A stretch of DNA of 64,000 bases. It comes from Acidovorax sp. GBBC 1281. GTDB taxonomy: Bacteria; Pseudomonadota; Gammaproteobacteria; Burkholderiales; Burkholderiaceae_C. The notes under the pieces are model-generated. The model saw nothing but the letters and a program-made list of their open reading frames with translations, was not told where the DNA came from and made no database searches. Below, one piece after another: positions 37,819 to 47,319 of this stretch. The translations under genes were made by a program, and so were the position numbers. The DNA lies in assembly GCF_028473645.1 (NCBI RefSeq), contig NZ_CP097269.1, positions 1,186,001 through 1,250,000 on the forward strand. The letters are read 5' to 3'. Position 1 is the first letter of the stretch. The number at the start of each line of letters is the position of its first letter.

Positions 37819-38681
37819 GTAATTTTTCTGAGATTGATTCACTGCAGTCGTGGATGTCGCAAACTGCAGAGCGACAAGAGTATATCTGTGATGAGATATT
37901 GGAAAGGCTGCCTGATCGTTTTCAATTGGCTGAGCCCTTTCGTTCAATTGAATCTAAAAGTCAGTCGAAAGTGGATATTCCGTGCTTCTATGACGAGGAA
38001 TACGAAACCCCCTTGAGCTTAGTTTTCGGTGGGTTTTTTGATTACGGCATGAGCGATGCGCATAAAAAAGCAATTCAGGCTTTGTGCTCTCCAGATGAAT
38101 GGCAAATGCTGAAAACCTTGGTGGAGGGCCGTGTCTCACCAGAGGAGAAAGCCGTACGCCCATTTCTGATGAGCAGGTTTCCGCTTTTTGAATGGGTGGC
38201 GGAAGAAAATATCGATTTGTCTGGCGATTTGGAACGGCCTGATTTTTCGACAGAAGAGGGGCCTTACCCCATCTATTTGTCAACCAGCGAGACTGAAAAA
38301 TTCTTGAGAAAAAGCGGCTACCGCTTACCGTGGGACCATGAGTGGGAATATGTGGCAAAAGAGCTGCGGTCGAATATTTTCATTGGCGGAGATAAGTTGC
38401 CCCGGGGCGATCTTTCAAAAAATGTCTGCCTGACGTCTTTCGGGAGTGCTTCGAAGAATAAGAAAGCCTCCAATTTTTTTGGAATCGCAGGGCTCGGTTT
38501 GGCAGCGATGACCAAGGTGGAGGGCCGCAATGGCGTGATGGTGAGGGGCGGTGCTTCCGGTTTCTATCCATTCCAAGGTCCAGCGCAATGGGCGATGCTT
38601 TCTACGGAGCTTCAAATCCCCCTGCAAAATATGCCCGATTCTTTGGCGGGCATTAGGCTGTGCATGGATATTCCGAGTTGA
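37815..38681 (+). CDS. Predicted immunity protein to the deaminase-type tip, with FGE-sulfatase-like region
   Basis: 288 residues from the ATG at 37815, overlapping the rhs stop (ATGA), the standard tip-immunity arrangement. The AT-rich composition matches the toxin tip. The C-terminal half has YRLPWDHEWEYVAKELRSN, GGDKLPRGDL, and later VMVRGGASGFYPFQ and AGIRLCMDI. This order resembles the formylglycine-generating-enzyme (SUMF1) fold, with RLPTEAEWEYAA and GGSF...RLA. The catalytic cysteines of true formylglycine enzymes are not evident, so a binding role is likely. Immunity function is inferred from position. Confidence 0.72.
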   Translation: MSNFSEIDSLQSWMSQTAERQEYICDEILERLPDRFQLAEPFRSIESKSQSKVDIPCFYDEEYETPLSLVFGGFFDYGMSDAHKKAIQALCSPDEWQMLKTLVEGRVSPEEKAVRPFLMSRFPLFEWVAEENIDLSGDLERPDFSTEEGPYPIYLSTSETEKFLRKSGYRLPWDHEWEYVAKELRSNIFIGGDKLPRGDLSKNVCLTSFGSASKNKKASNFFGIAGLGLAAMTKVEGRNGVMVRGGASGFYPFQGPAQWAMLSTELQIPLQNMPDSLAGIRLCMDIPS

Positions 38682-38740
38682 GTGCGGCAAGAAACAAGGA
38701 CCTCCAACGTATCTTCCTCGATTGTCGGGCTGTAGTCTTG

Positions 38741-40058
38741 ACCGGGGTTGCGAGCAAAGCGCAGGCGGCGTGAACCACGAGCGCGAGAAAGTGCCCACCA
38801 ACCGCCTCACGGTGTACCAGGACCTGCGGTTCACCTACGACCTGCACGGCAACGTTGTGCAGCGGCTGGTGGGCTGGCACACAGTGCAGATTACCGGTAC
38901 AGCGCGGAACACCAGATCGTGCATGCCACCGTTACGCGCTACTGGGAGCGTCCCGCGCTGCAATCGGTGCCTGCTGCCGGCCAGGTGCAGGCCGAGCCTG
39001 GAGCCACCGTGCAGACCACGCGCTACCGCTATGACGCGCTGGGGCGGCGCGTCGACAAGACGGACGCCTTCGGCAGGACCCGGTTCGTCTATGACGGCGA
39101 TTTGCTGGCGGGAGAAATACGGGGCAGCAAAGTCAGCGAATACCTGTACGAGCCGGACAGCTTCGTGCCGCTGGCCAAACTGGAGTCAGAGGCGAAACAG
39201 GCTCCAGCGCAAATACCACTAGGGCATATTGCTACAAAAGATGTAGCAAATGAGAAAGCCGAAGACAAAGACTTCGCCATCTACTACTACCAGTGCGACC
39301 AGATCGGGGCGCCGCAGGAGTTGACGGACGAGGCGGGGCGGATCGTGTGGGCGGCCAGCTACAAGGTGTGGGGGCAGACGCAGGCGCTGCAGATGCTTCG
39401 CACGGGGAATGGCACCGATGGGGAAGCGGTGGTGTTCACCGCGAATGAACGACCGTTGGCATTGGCGGCCAGTGGAGAGGTGCAAAGCCTCAACCTGGTG
39501 GAGCAGCCGCTCCGATTCCAGGGGCAGTACTTCGATGGGGAAACGGGGCTGCACTACAACCGCTTCCGGTACTACGATCCGGTGACGGGGCGGTTTGTGC
39601 ATCAGGACCCGATTGGATTATTTGGCGGTACAAACTTCTTTGTTTACGCTGCAAATACCAGCGGCTGGTTAGATCCTTTCGGACTTGCGAAACGTAGTGG
39701 ACCTGGAATTCGAGAAAAGCTCTATCCATCGCGCGTCAGGAAAAAAACGAGAACAGAGCTTGAAGAGAAGCAAAAAGGTTCAGATGGAAATATTGCTTGT
39801 GCAATATGTAGTTGCCAGTTAGGACCGGGAAACACGTCGGTTCAGCATTCACCTCCTTTGGTGGAAACTCACAATAATTTAGGTTTTAATACAGATCAAG
39901 CCGGTAGAAATGATTTATATAACTCCACTGCTGATAGTTTGGTGTGTTTGCCTTGCCAAAAAGCTGAAGGTGGCACAATGAGTCATACGCAGCAATATAG
40001 AACCGACACAGGCCCTCAATTTAAACCTAGAAAATCAAGGCGAAAAGATGGATGTTAA
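38741..40058 (+). pseudogene. Displaced rhs C-terminal cassette with HNH-like nuclease tip
   Basis: Homology to the rhs core begins near 38741 (matching 36483 onward) with no start codon or N-terminal domain. One base is missing near 38889, where CAGATTACCGG replaces CAGGATTACCGG, so the core is frameshifted once. It then stays open to the stop at 40058, passing the repeat insert and FHYNRF-type core end ([17 protein letters not shown]) and DPFGLAKRSG. The tip has CAICSCQ and CLPCQK cysteine pairs with QHSPPL between them, suggesting a zinc-bound HNH/endonuclease-VII-type fold. It cannot be secreted by itself but can recombine into the full rhs gene. Confidence 0.78.
39215..39248 (+). repeat. 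Interspersed repeat copy d, inside rhs cassette 2
   Basis: CACTAGGGCATATTGCTACA followed by AAAGATGTAGCAA, in the same place and frame as copy c of the full-length rhs gene. Confidence 0.75.
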
Positions 40059-40662
40059 TGATATTGAATGGTTTTCTCGAGATGAGAAATTATCCTTTGA
40101 TGTAAGGCGGAGCATAATTTTAGGGCATTACATGCATGAATGGGGTATGCCCGAGTACAGGGTCATAACCTCAAAATCATCAAGAAAAACCTATGTGGAG
40201 ATATATTATTTTCCAGCAGGAAAAAGATCTGATGTATCCAGATTTGCAACAATAGGCTTGTCAACCGCGCTTCGTCCGTCTGGTTCACCTGTTTCTGCTG
40301 AATGGATGCTTGCGCTTACTTCTGATTTAGGGGGGGAGTCTTCGGATAGAATTTTTGGATATATTGTTGATTTAATTGCGCATCATATTGAAAATGCAAA
40401 AAATTCCATAACTCCAATAGTTATGCCAGAAAGCGAAATTGCTCCCGATAAATGGAGTACAAAAGCTCTGTTGATAGATGAGTTGCGTGGAGAAAGTGAA
40501 AAACTAGATGATATAAAGGTGGGGGTTGAATCCGTGCCTGTTTTATGGTTGATTCCAATCAGCAAGAAAGAAGTTGATATTATTAGTAATGAGGGGATTG
40601 AAAAATTTGACGAGATTATAGAGGGAGCTAGCTATTCGATAGTAGATCCACGTAGGCCTTGA
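40048..40662 (+). CDS. Suppressor-of-fused (SUFU)-like immunity protein
   Basis: 204 residues, starting 11 bases before the stop of the HNH-like tip. The segments GMPEYRVITSKSSRKTYVEIYYFPAG and VPVLWLIPISKKEVDIISNEG followed by FDEIIEG match the general pattern of SUFU-family immunity proteins found beside polymorphic toxins. The AT-rich DNA matches the tip. Neutralisation of the adjacent nuclease is inferred from position. Confidence 0.72.
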   Translation: MDVNDIEWFSRDEKLSFDVRRSIILGHYMHEWGMPEYRVITSKSSRKTYVEIYYFPAGKRSDVSRFATIGLSTALRPSGSPVSAEWMLALTSDLGGESSDRIFGYIVDLIAHHIENAKNSITPIVMPESEIAPDKWSTKALLIDELRGESEKLDDIKVGVESVPVLWLIPISKKEVDIISNEGIEKFDEIIEGASYSIVDPRRP

Positions 40663-40718
40663 TCAAATTAACTGAGGCGCCAATTCGTTGTAACGAAATA
40701 ACGATGTTAGAGAGCGCT

Positions 40719-41819
40719 CTGCGCTGCAATCGGTGCCTGCTGCCGGCCAGGTGCAGGCCGAGCCTGCAGTCACCGTGCAGACCAGGCGCTACCGCTACGA
40801 CGCGCTGGGGCGCGCATCGACAAGATGGACGCCTTCGGCAGGACCCGGTTCGTGTATGACGGCGACCTGCTGGCGGGAGAAATACGGGGCAGCAAAGTCA
40901 GCGAATACCTGTACGAGCCGGACAGCTTCGTGCCGCTGGCCAAGCTGGAGTCGGAGGCGAAACAGGCTCCAGTGCAAGAAGTACTAGGGCATATTGCTAC
41001 AAAAGATGTAGCAAATGAGAAAGCCGAAGACAAAGACTTCGCCATCTACTACTACCAGTGCGACCAGATCGGGGCGCCGCAGGAGTTGACGGACGAGGCG
41101 GGGCGGATCGTGTGGGCGGCCAGCTACAAGGTGTGGGGGCAGACGCACAGGCGCTGCAGATGCTGCGCACCGGGACGGGCACCGATGGGGAATCAGCGGT
41201 GTTCACGGCCAATGAAAGACCGTTGGCATTGGCGGCCAGCGGAGAGGTCTAAAGCCTCAACCTGGTGGAGCAGCCGCTCCGATTCCAGGGGCAGTACTTC
41301 GACGGGGAAACGGGGCTGCATTACAACCGCTTCCGGTACTACGATCCGGTGACGGGGCGGTTCATTCATCAGGATCCTATTGATCTGGAAGGCGGCCTCA
41401 ATAGCTTTTTATATGCGAATAACCCTCTGGAATGGATTGATCCTGTAGGGCTGCAAAGAAAGAGAAAGAGAAGCACAACAAAAACCTGTGGTTGTTCTCT
41501 CCCTTGCATCACGATTGACAGTAGTAAATATCCGGAAACAGCCCAGCACGTTAAAGACGCGATAGCGGCAGGTCATCCTGATGAGGTGACAATTGATCGC
41601 CCAGGCGCAAAGGCGCGACGTAAAGCGTCTCTTAAAGGAATAAAAACAAAAGTTAATAAAGATCGTGATGAATATCCTCCGGCAATGTTTAAGGAGGGTG
41701 GAACTGGGGCTGATGTCAAGCATATTGATCCCTGTGATAACAGAGGCGCGGGCTCATGCATGGGCCACCAGTGTAAGAAATATCCGGATGGAACAAAGGT
41801 GAAAATAAAGGTGAAATGA
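40719..41819 (+). pseudogene. Displaced rhs C-terminal cassette with NucA/NucB-type nuclease tip
   Basis: The rhs-core homology starts near 40719 (CTGCAATCGGTGCC). It carries several lesions: a deletion at about 40810 (GGGGCGCGCATCG), a 2-base insertion at about 41145 (CAGACGCACAGG) and a stop at about 41249 (GTCTAAAGC in place of GTGCAAAGC). From about 41265 the frame is open through [19 protein letters not shown] and the tip. The tip, with [20 protein letters not shown] and [13 protein letters not shown], is a NucA/NucB-type deoxyribonuclease domain. The stop overlaps the next gene. The core is decaying while tip and immunity gene remain intact. Confidence 0.8.
40980..41014 (+). repeat. Interspersed repeat copy e, inside rhs cassette 3
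   Basis: AGTACTAGGGCATATTGCTA followed by CAAAAGATGTAGCAA, in the same core position as copies c, d and f. Confidence 0.75.
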
Positions 41820-42457
41820 TGCAATTTAAGAATGTCGAAAAACTCGTGAAAATTAGCACCTCCAGCTCTAGCGCTTCATGCGATTTAGAATTTTTGAGGG
41901 ATTTTAAAATTCCAGAACAAATGGTTACGGAGTTGAGTTATTTCTTAAGCAAAATTAATGGGGGATATGCGTTTGAATCGGCTTTGCATATTATGGGTTC
42001 CGGATTGCAAAGAGCTGACTGGTCAATTGCGGAGTGGAATGATCCTTTGCTCTGGAGAGATTTTTATAAATCTCTAAATCCCAAAGGTTTGGTTTTTGCA
42101 GAAGATTTGTTTGGAATCCAATTTGTAGCATCTGAGGAAGGAGTGTCTTCTTTTGATCCTGAAACCGGTGAATTGGAGTTGATTTCAAAGACGGTTGATG
42201 GGTGGGCTAAAGAAGTCTTGGATGACTATGATTTTTATACTGGACACTCTCTCGCAAATGAGTGGCAAAGAATAAATGGCCCGTTGCCTGATAGATTCCG
42301 CTTGGTACCTAAAATGCCATTTGTTTTTGGAGGTGATTTTGAAGTTGAAAATTTGTATGCGGCTGAGGCGGTTATGGCGATGCGGTCGCGAGCTTCCATT
42401 GCATTGCAGATAAAAGACCTGCCGGATGATGAAAAAATCAAATTTAAATTTGAGTAA
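41816..42457 (+). CDS. SMI1/KNR4 (SUKH)-type immunity protein
   Basis: 213 residues, overlapping the NucA/NucB tip stop (ATGA). [36 protein letters not shown]-like ([16 protein letters not shown]) and [33 protein letters not shown] with [12 protein letters not shown] are characteristic of SUKH superfamily proteins. These are the commonest immunity proteins of polymorphic toxin systems and often neutralise nucleases. It is intact and AT-rich. Confidence 0.85.
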   Translation: MMQFKNVEKLVKISTSSSSASCDLEFLRDFKIPEQMVTELSYFLSKINGGYAFESALHIMGSGLQRADWSIAEWNDPLLWRDFYKSLNPKGLVFAEDLFGIQFVASEEGVSSFDPETGELELISKTVDGWAKEVLDDYDFYTGHSLANEWQRINGPLPDRFRLVPKMPFVFGGDFEVENLYAAEAVMAMRSRASIALQIKDLPDDEKIKFKFE

Positions 42458-43209
42458 TGATTTTGGTGTGTCTGGTATATTCTTTGCAATTTTGTGTGCA
42501 GACCAAGGTTCATGATATTAGCTACTGCTGCAAAATATTATAATTGGCATTACATCTCTTGTTGAAAACAAGGTGAAAGATGTAGAGGCTGCAGAGCGGT
42601 GTTCTGAAGTGGGAGGTTTGAAAACCAATGACGGAAATAATAAAAATCCTGAGTCATGTGAATCAGTTGCACCCCTTGTCCTCCAAGGAAAAACGAAGCA
42701 CCTTTGAATCCCGGGTGTTGATGCTCTCAAATTTCACGACGGGTGCATCGTGCGTCTTTTTTATTCTTCTGGTGTCATTGGCCGCAATGGTCTGGTTCTT
42801 TCCAGAACTCAAGCTTCGAAGCGAGGTTCGAGCAACGGCAAACATTTTGTATGTACTCTGCATGGTTCCGGTGCTTTTGGGCCTGCTGCTCCAAATCCTA
42901 TCGGGTTTACCATTAATAATTTCGTTCAAAAAAGAATTCGAGGCAATGCTACTGTTGGATGCCAAGAACGATTTGAAGCACGTCGAATCCTTGAAAGCCC
43001 ATCCCCAGGAAATCCTGGTGCTGGCCCAGCAATGGAAGGGCATTCAAATCAAACGGATCAAAGCCAGGCTGTCCCTGTTCTTCGGCTCCCCCGATAAAGT
43101 GGCGCTTTTTGCTGTCCTTGGGTTGGCGTCCACAGTTTGGAAAGAATTGACCCTTGCCAATCTTGAAAACAAGCTCACCTATTTTGATCATTGGATAGCC
43201 TTCCCCATA

Positions 43210-44491
43210 GGGAACCTCTCAAAACCCATCCGGTCCCTTGTTGATCGAGAATGCGTGCTCCATCCTTTGCCATGATCACTCCCCGTAGCGCCCTGAAGTT
43301 CGACCTGTTCGCTGAGGCCTCGCGCCAACACAAGAGAGATGAGGTGGGCGATCCGCTGCAGGTGATCGCGCGGCACATCGACTTCGCAGAACTGGCCCGG
43401 CTGGTGGATGCCTTGATCGAACGCGGGGGTGGCCGCCGGGGCGGTCGGCCCGCCTACCCCACCGAGGTGATGGTGCGCATCCTGGTGTTGAAGCGGCTGT
43501 ACAACCTGTCCGATGAGCAGATGGAGTATCAGTTGCTGGACCGGGGGAGCTACCAGCGGTTTTGCCTGTTGCAGGATGCGATGAACGTGCCGGACCGCAA
43601 CACGATCTGGCGCTTTGGCGAGCGCCTTGGCGTGGGCGGGGCAACGGCCTTGTTCCAGGGGGTGGATGCCCAACTGCAGCGCCACGGCTACATCGCCCGG
43701 GGCGGGCAGGCCATTGATGCCACGCTGGTGCCCGCGCCCCGACAGCACATCGGCCAGCAGGAGCGGCGAACGCTGGCACAAGGCGGGCAGCCGGACTGGA
43801 GCCAAGCGCGACGCAGGCAAAAGGATGTGGAGGCCACGCACACGAAGAAGCACGGCAAAAGCCACTTCGGCTACAAGCTCAGCGTGAGCGTGGACCTCAA
43901 GCACGGCTTCATCCGCCGCCTCGCCACGGGCACGGCCAGCGAGCACGACGGGCACCACTTCGATGAGGTGCTGGACATGCACAACACCGGGCGGGCAGTG
44001 CATGCGGACAAAGCCTACCCGAGCCGCCAAAGGTGCCAGATGCTGAAAGTGCTGGGATTCGTGGATGCGATGCAGCGCCGTGCGCAGGCGGGCCGACCAC
44101 AGAGCGAATGCCAGAAGGGGCGCAACCAGCGCATCGCAAAGAAACGAGCCAAGGTGGAGCACGTGTTCGCCGGTATCCGCCACCTGGGGGGCAAGTTCGT
44201 GCGCACCATCGGACAGGCGCGCGCCACGGTGGGGATGACGATGATGGCCGCCTGCTACAACATGAAGCGACTGGCCTGGTTCCTGCATCGGGGCGTGGAT
44301 GCTTTCTTCAAGCCCGCCACTGGCAAGGCACAAGTGCGCCTGCAAACGGTGAAAGCCTGAGCCACCGGGCCTGCAAGGCCCCTCATGCACCCAGGCGCAG
44401 ACCGTTGCTGGGCCTCATCACGCTCAAACGGCTACTGGCGCCCACTCCTCCCTATTCGGATTCGTCAAACATGGGGTTGTGAGAGGCTCCC
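43210..44491 (+). mobile_element. IS5-family element, complete copy 4, with CATA duplication
   Basis: The 1282-bp element is flanked by CATA at 43206-43209 and CATA at 44492-44495. This is the only copy in the window with a perfect 4-bp target duplication, fixing the duplication length of the element. It is probably the most recent insertion. Confidence 0.95.
43251..44360 (+). CDS. IS5-family DDE transposase (copy 4)
   Basis: 369 residues, intact and the same protein as the transposases at 12115 and 25347, with acidic residues in IDATLVP, HADKAYPS and KVEHVFAG. Confidence 0.93.
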   Translation: MRAPSFAMITPRSALKFDLFAEASRQHKRDEVGDPLQVIARHIDFAELARLVDALIERGGGRRGGRPAYPTEVMVRILVLKRLYNLSDEQMEYQLLDRGSYQRFCLLQDAMNVPDRNTIWRFGERLGVGGATALFQGVDAQLQRHGYIARGGQAIDATLVPAPRQHIGQQERRTLAQGGQPDWSQARRRQKDVEATHTKKHGKSHFGYKLSVSVDLKHGFIRRLATGTASEHDGHHFDEVLDMHNTGRAVHADKAYPSRQRCQMLKVLGFVDAMQRRAQAGRPQSECQKGRNQRIAKKRAKVEHVFAGIRHLGGKFVRTIGQARATVGMTMMAACYNMKRLAWFLHRGVDAFFKPATGKAQVRLQTVKA

Positions 44492-44693
44492 CATAGCCTG
44501 CGGCTTGGCCGCACTGGTGGGTATCGTCTTGGGCGGGATGGTGATGCGCAATTACCTGACTACCTTGACTTACCACCACGACCTGCTGGCCATGGCGATC
44601 GCTTCCCTAAACACCCGAGGAAGCCCCATCACGGACGCCAACAGATGCTTGCCAGTTATCGTCCCGTGACTCCGCGGCCTGCCCATGTGTGAA

Positions 44694-46112
44694 TGTCAAC
44701 GACCGCACGGCGATCCACGCGGCTGCGCTACAACGCGCCTAACCTGCCCACGGACATCACCGACGCCCTCCTGGGCAACCGGATCGCCAGCGTGCTGCCC
44801 AGCGGCAAGAGCGTGCAATGGCTGTACTACGGCTCCGGGCACCTGCACCAGATCCGGGTGGATGGCCACACCGTCAGCGACATGGAGCGCGATGCGCTGC
44901 ACCAGGAGATCTCGCGCACGCAAGGGGCGTTGACCAGCCGCTACGGCCTGGACCCCATGGGCCGGCTGGTGGCGCACAAGGTGAGCCGGGAAGCCGCCTT
45001 GAAGACGCTGCCCGGCGCAGCCACGGCGCAGTCGCTGCGGGACCGGGACACCCCAACCGCCACGCCCGGCCCAGCGGGCCTGCCCGACCTGCTGGCCCGT
45101 CTGCCACACCTTCCTTCAGGCCACCGGATCGCGCGGCACTACCAGTACGACCGGGGCGGCAACCTCACGGCCACGCAGGACAGCCTGCGGGGCGCCAGCG
45201 AATACCGCTACGACGCGCTGGGCCGCATCCTGTCGGCGCACAAAGGCACGCGGAGCACGACGCAGGGTACGCAGCAGGGAGAAGACCGCGAGCAATTCAC
45301 GTTCGATCCGGCCGGCAACCTGCTCAACCCCAACCGGGGCGGCGAGCAAAGCGCAGGCGGCGTGAGCCACGAGCGCGAGAAAGTCCCCACCAACCGCCTC
45401 ACGGTGTACCAGGACCTGCGGTTCACCTACGACCTGCACGACAACGTTGTGCAACGGCTGGTGGGCTGGCACACGGTGCAGGATTACCGGTACAGCGCGG
45501 AACACCAGATCGTGGAGGCCACCGTCACGCGCTACCGGGAGCGGCCGATGCCGAAAGCCGTGCAGGCTGGGCAGGTCCAGACCGAGCCGCCCGCCACCGT
45601 GCAGACCACGCGCTACCGCTACGACGCGCTGGGGCGGCGTATCGACAAGACGGACGCCTTCGGCAAGACCCGGTTCGTCTATGACGGCGACCTGCTCGCG
45701 GGAGAAATACGGGGCAGCAAAGTCAGCGAATACCTGTACGAGCCGGACAGCTTCGTGCCGCTGGCCAAGCTGGAGTCGGAGGCGAAACAGGCTCCAGTGC
45801 AAGAAGTACTAGGGCATATTGCTACAAAAGATGTAGCAAATGAGAAAGCCGAAGACAAAGACTTCGCCATCTACTACTACCAGTGCGACCAGATCGGGGC
45901 GCCGCAGGAGCTGACGGACGAGGCGGGGCGGATCGTGTGGGCGGCCAGCTATAAGGTGTGGGGACAGGCGCAGGCGCTGAAGATGCTGCGCACGGGGACG
46001 GGCACCGATGGGGAAGCAGCGGTGTTCACCGCGAGTGAAAGACCGCTGGCATTGGCGGCCAGCGGAGAGGTCCAGAGCCTCAATCTGGTGGAGCAGCCGC
46101 TCCGGTTCCAGG
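44694..46112 (+). pseudogene. Internally deleted rhs remnant, 3' end cut by IS903-group element
   Basis: It begins GTCAACGACCGCACGGCGAT, which matches the rhs N-terminal codons at 32950. It then jumps within a few codons to mid-core (CGGCTGCGCTACAACGCG, as at 34906), and after GACGCCCT jumps again to the region matching 35925. From there the frame is open and closely similar to the full gene through the repeat copy (45805) to [12 protein letters not shown] at 46112, where the IS903-group element begins. The tip and PAAR domain are gone. No function is expected except as a recombination donor. Confidence 0.8.
45805..45839 (+). repeat. Interspersed repeat copy f, inside rhs remnant
   Basis: AGTACTAGGGCATATTGCTA followed by CAAAAGATGTAGCAA, identical to copy e and in the same core position. 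Confidence 0.75.
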
Positions 46113-47163
46113 GGCTTTGTTGCACAAATCGCGATGCTGATGCCCGTAGACTGACTGCGTGACAGAGACGAAGAACAGGCAGCGGAGCAAGTACCGCACG
46201 ACGAACTGGAAGGCGTACAACGCGGCGCTGAAAGCGCGAGGCTCGTTGACGATGTGGCTAGATGAGGGCATGCAGTGGTTTGGCACGCCGACCGGCAGGC
46301 GTGGACGCAGCCGAACCTTCTCGGACGCAGCAATCCAGTTCTGCCTGAGCATCAAGTGCCTGTTCGGCCAGCCCTTGCGACAGGCGCTGGGCATGGTGCA
46401 GAGCCTGCTGCGGCTGGCAAAGCTGGACTGGCCGGTACCTGACTTCAGCACTGTTTGCCGGCGCCAAAAGACCTTGCAGGTCGAACTGAGCTACCAGCGA
46501 ACCAACTCGCCGCTGCAGTTGCTGGTGGACAGCACCGGCATCAAGTTCCTGGGCGAAGGAGAGTGAAAACGCAAGAAGCATGGTGCTGAATACCGGCGCG
46601 AATGGCGCAAGGTCCATCTGGGCATCGACGCGCAGACGCTGGAAATACGCGCCATCGAGGTGACCAGCAACGCCATTGGGGATGCGCCGATGTTGCCCGG
46701 GTTGCTGGCTCAGATTCCCACTGACGAATCCATCGAAAGCGTCAGTGCCGATGGCGCCTACGACACGCGCGCCTGCCTGGACGCCATTGCCGAGCGGCAC
46801 GCGATGGCGGTGATCCCGCCCCGCAAGAACGCCAGCCATTGGAAGAAGTCGAGTCCGGGCTCGGCGCATCGTAATGAGGCCATTCGGGCGTGCCAGCGCC
46901 TGGGTCGCGGCATTTGGAAGAAGTGGAGCGGCTACCACCGGCGCAGCCTTGTGGAGACGAAGATGCACTGCTTCAAGCGACTGGGCGAACGGGTGATCGC
47001 GCGCACGTTCGACCGCCAGGTTGTGGAGCTGCATGTCCGCGTGGCCTTGCTCAATCGGTTCAGTCAGATCGGCCGTCCTCACACCGTGTCGGTGACTGCT
47101 GTGGCATAGGTCCGTCTGGGGTTGGGGTCATGCCGTCTGCAATTCGATTTGTGCAACAGCGCC
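46113..47163 (+). mobile_element. IS903-group element, second stop-containing copy
   Basis: 1051 bp, apparently the same sequence as 9133-10183. The left flank is GGTTCCAGG but the right flank is CATGGATAT, so the 9-bp duplication expected of this group is absent. A deletion or inter-element recombination has replaced the right neighbour of the original insertion. Confidence 0.92.
46159..47109 (+). pseudogene. IS903-group transposase with the same in-frame TGA
   Basis: GTG start at 46159; TGA at 46564-46566, at the same codon as in the copy at 9179, after GIKFLGEGE. The downstream half is conserved and holds the second and third DDE residues. The shared lesion shows that the element was already broken when duplicated. 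Confidence 0.9.
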
Positions 47164-47233
47164 CATGGATATTCCGAATTAAGCTGGAAAGCTGCAGATT
47201 GCCGGGGCCAGCGGATACCTCGCCCCTCCCGGT

Positions 47234-47294
47234 TTCGGATGGCGTGCGAATGGTTCGCCTTTGCCCATGTCCAAGATGAGGGCTGGGATAAGGT
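47234..47294 (+). promoter_or_regulatory. PIP box TTCGG-N15-TTCGC with -10 box TAAGGT
   Basis: TTCGG at 47234-47238 and TTCGC at 47254-47258 are separated by 15 bases. TAAGGT (47289-47294) fits YANNNT at a spacing of 30 bases. This is a complete HrpX-type promoter architecture. The start codon of the F-box-like gene follows at 47320. Confidence 0.85.
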
Positions 47295-47319
47295 ATTCCC
47301 TTTGCTTTGAGGAATCGAA

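Larger units (their letters stand above)
42628..44669 (+). pseudogene. Membrane protein gene interrupted by IS5-family insertion
   Basis: Codons run from ATG 42628 to 43209, then resume after the element at 44496 and end at 44669. Removing the element and one CATA duplication restores AFPIACGLAALVGIV in frame, giving about 250 residues. Transmembrane segments are visible near residues 33-55 (GASCVFFILLVSLAAMVWF), 70-95 (ILYVLCMVPVLLGLLLQIL) and in the segment spanning the junction. Its position after a tip-immunity pair suggests an immunity protein to a membrane-acting toxin, but no family is recognised. Confidence 0.75.

Noticed and set aside
36290..45240. Repeated rhs segments as a CRISPR-like or tandem-repeat array
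   Set aside because: The repeats are whole Rhs core segments of hundreds of bases with coding sense, not short repeats with unique spacers. No CRISPR array was seen anywhere in the window.
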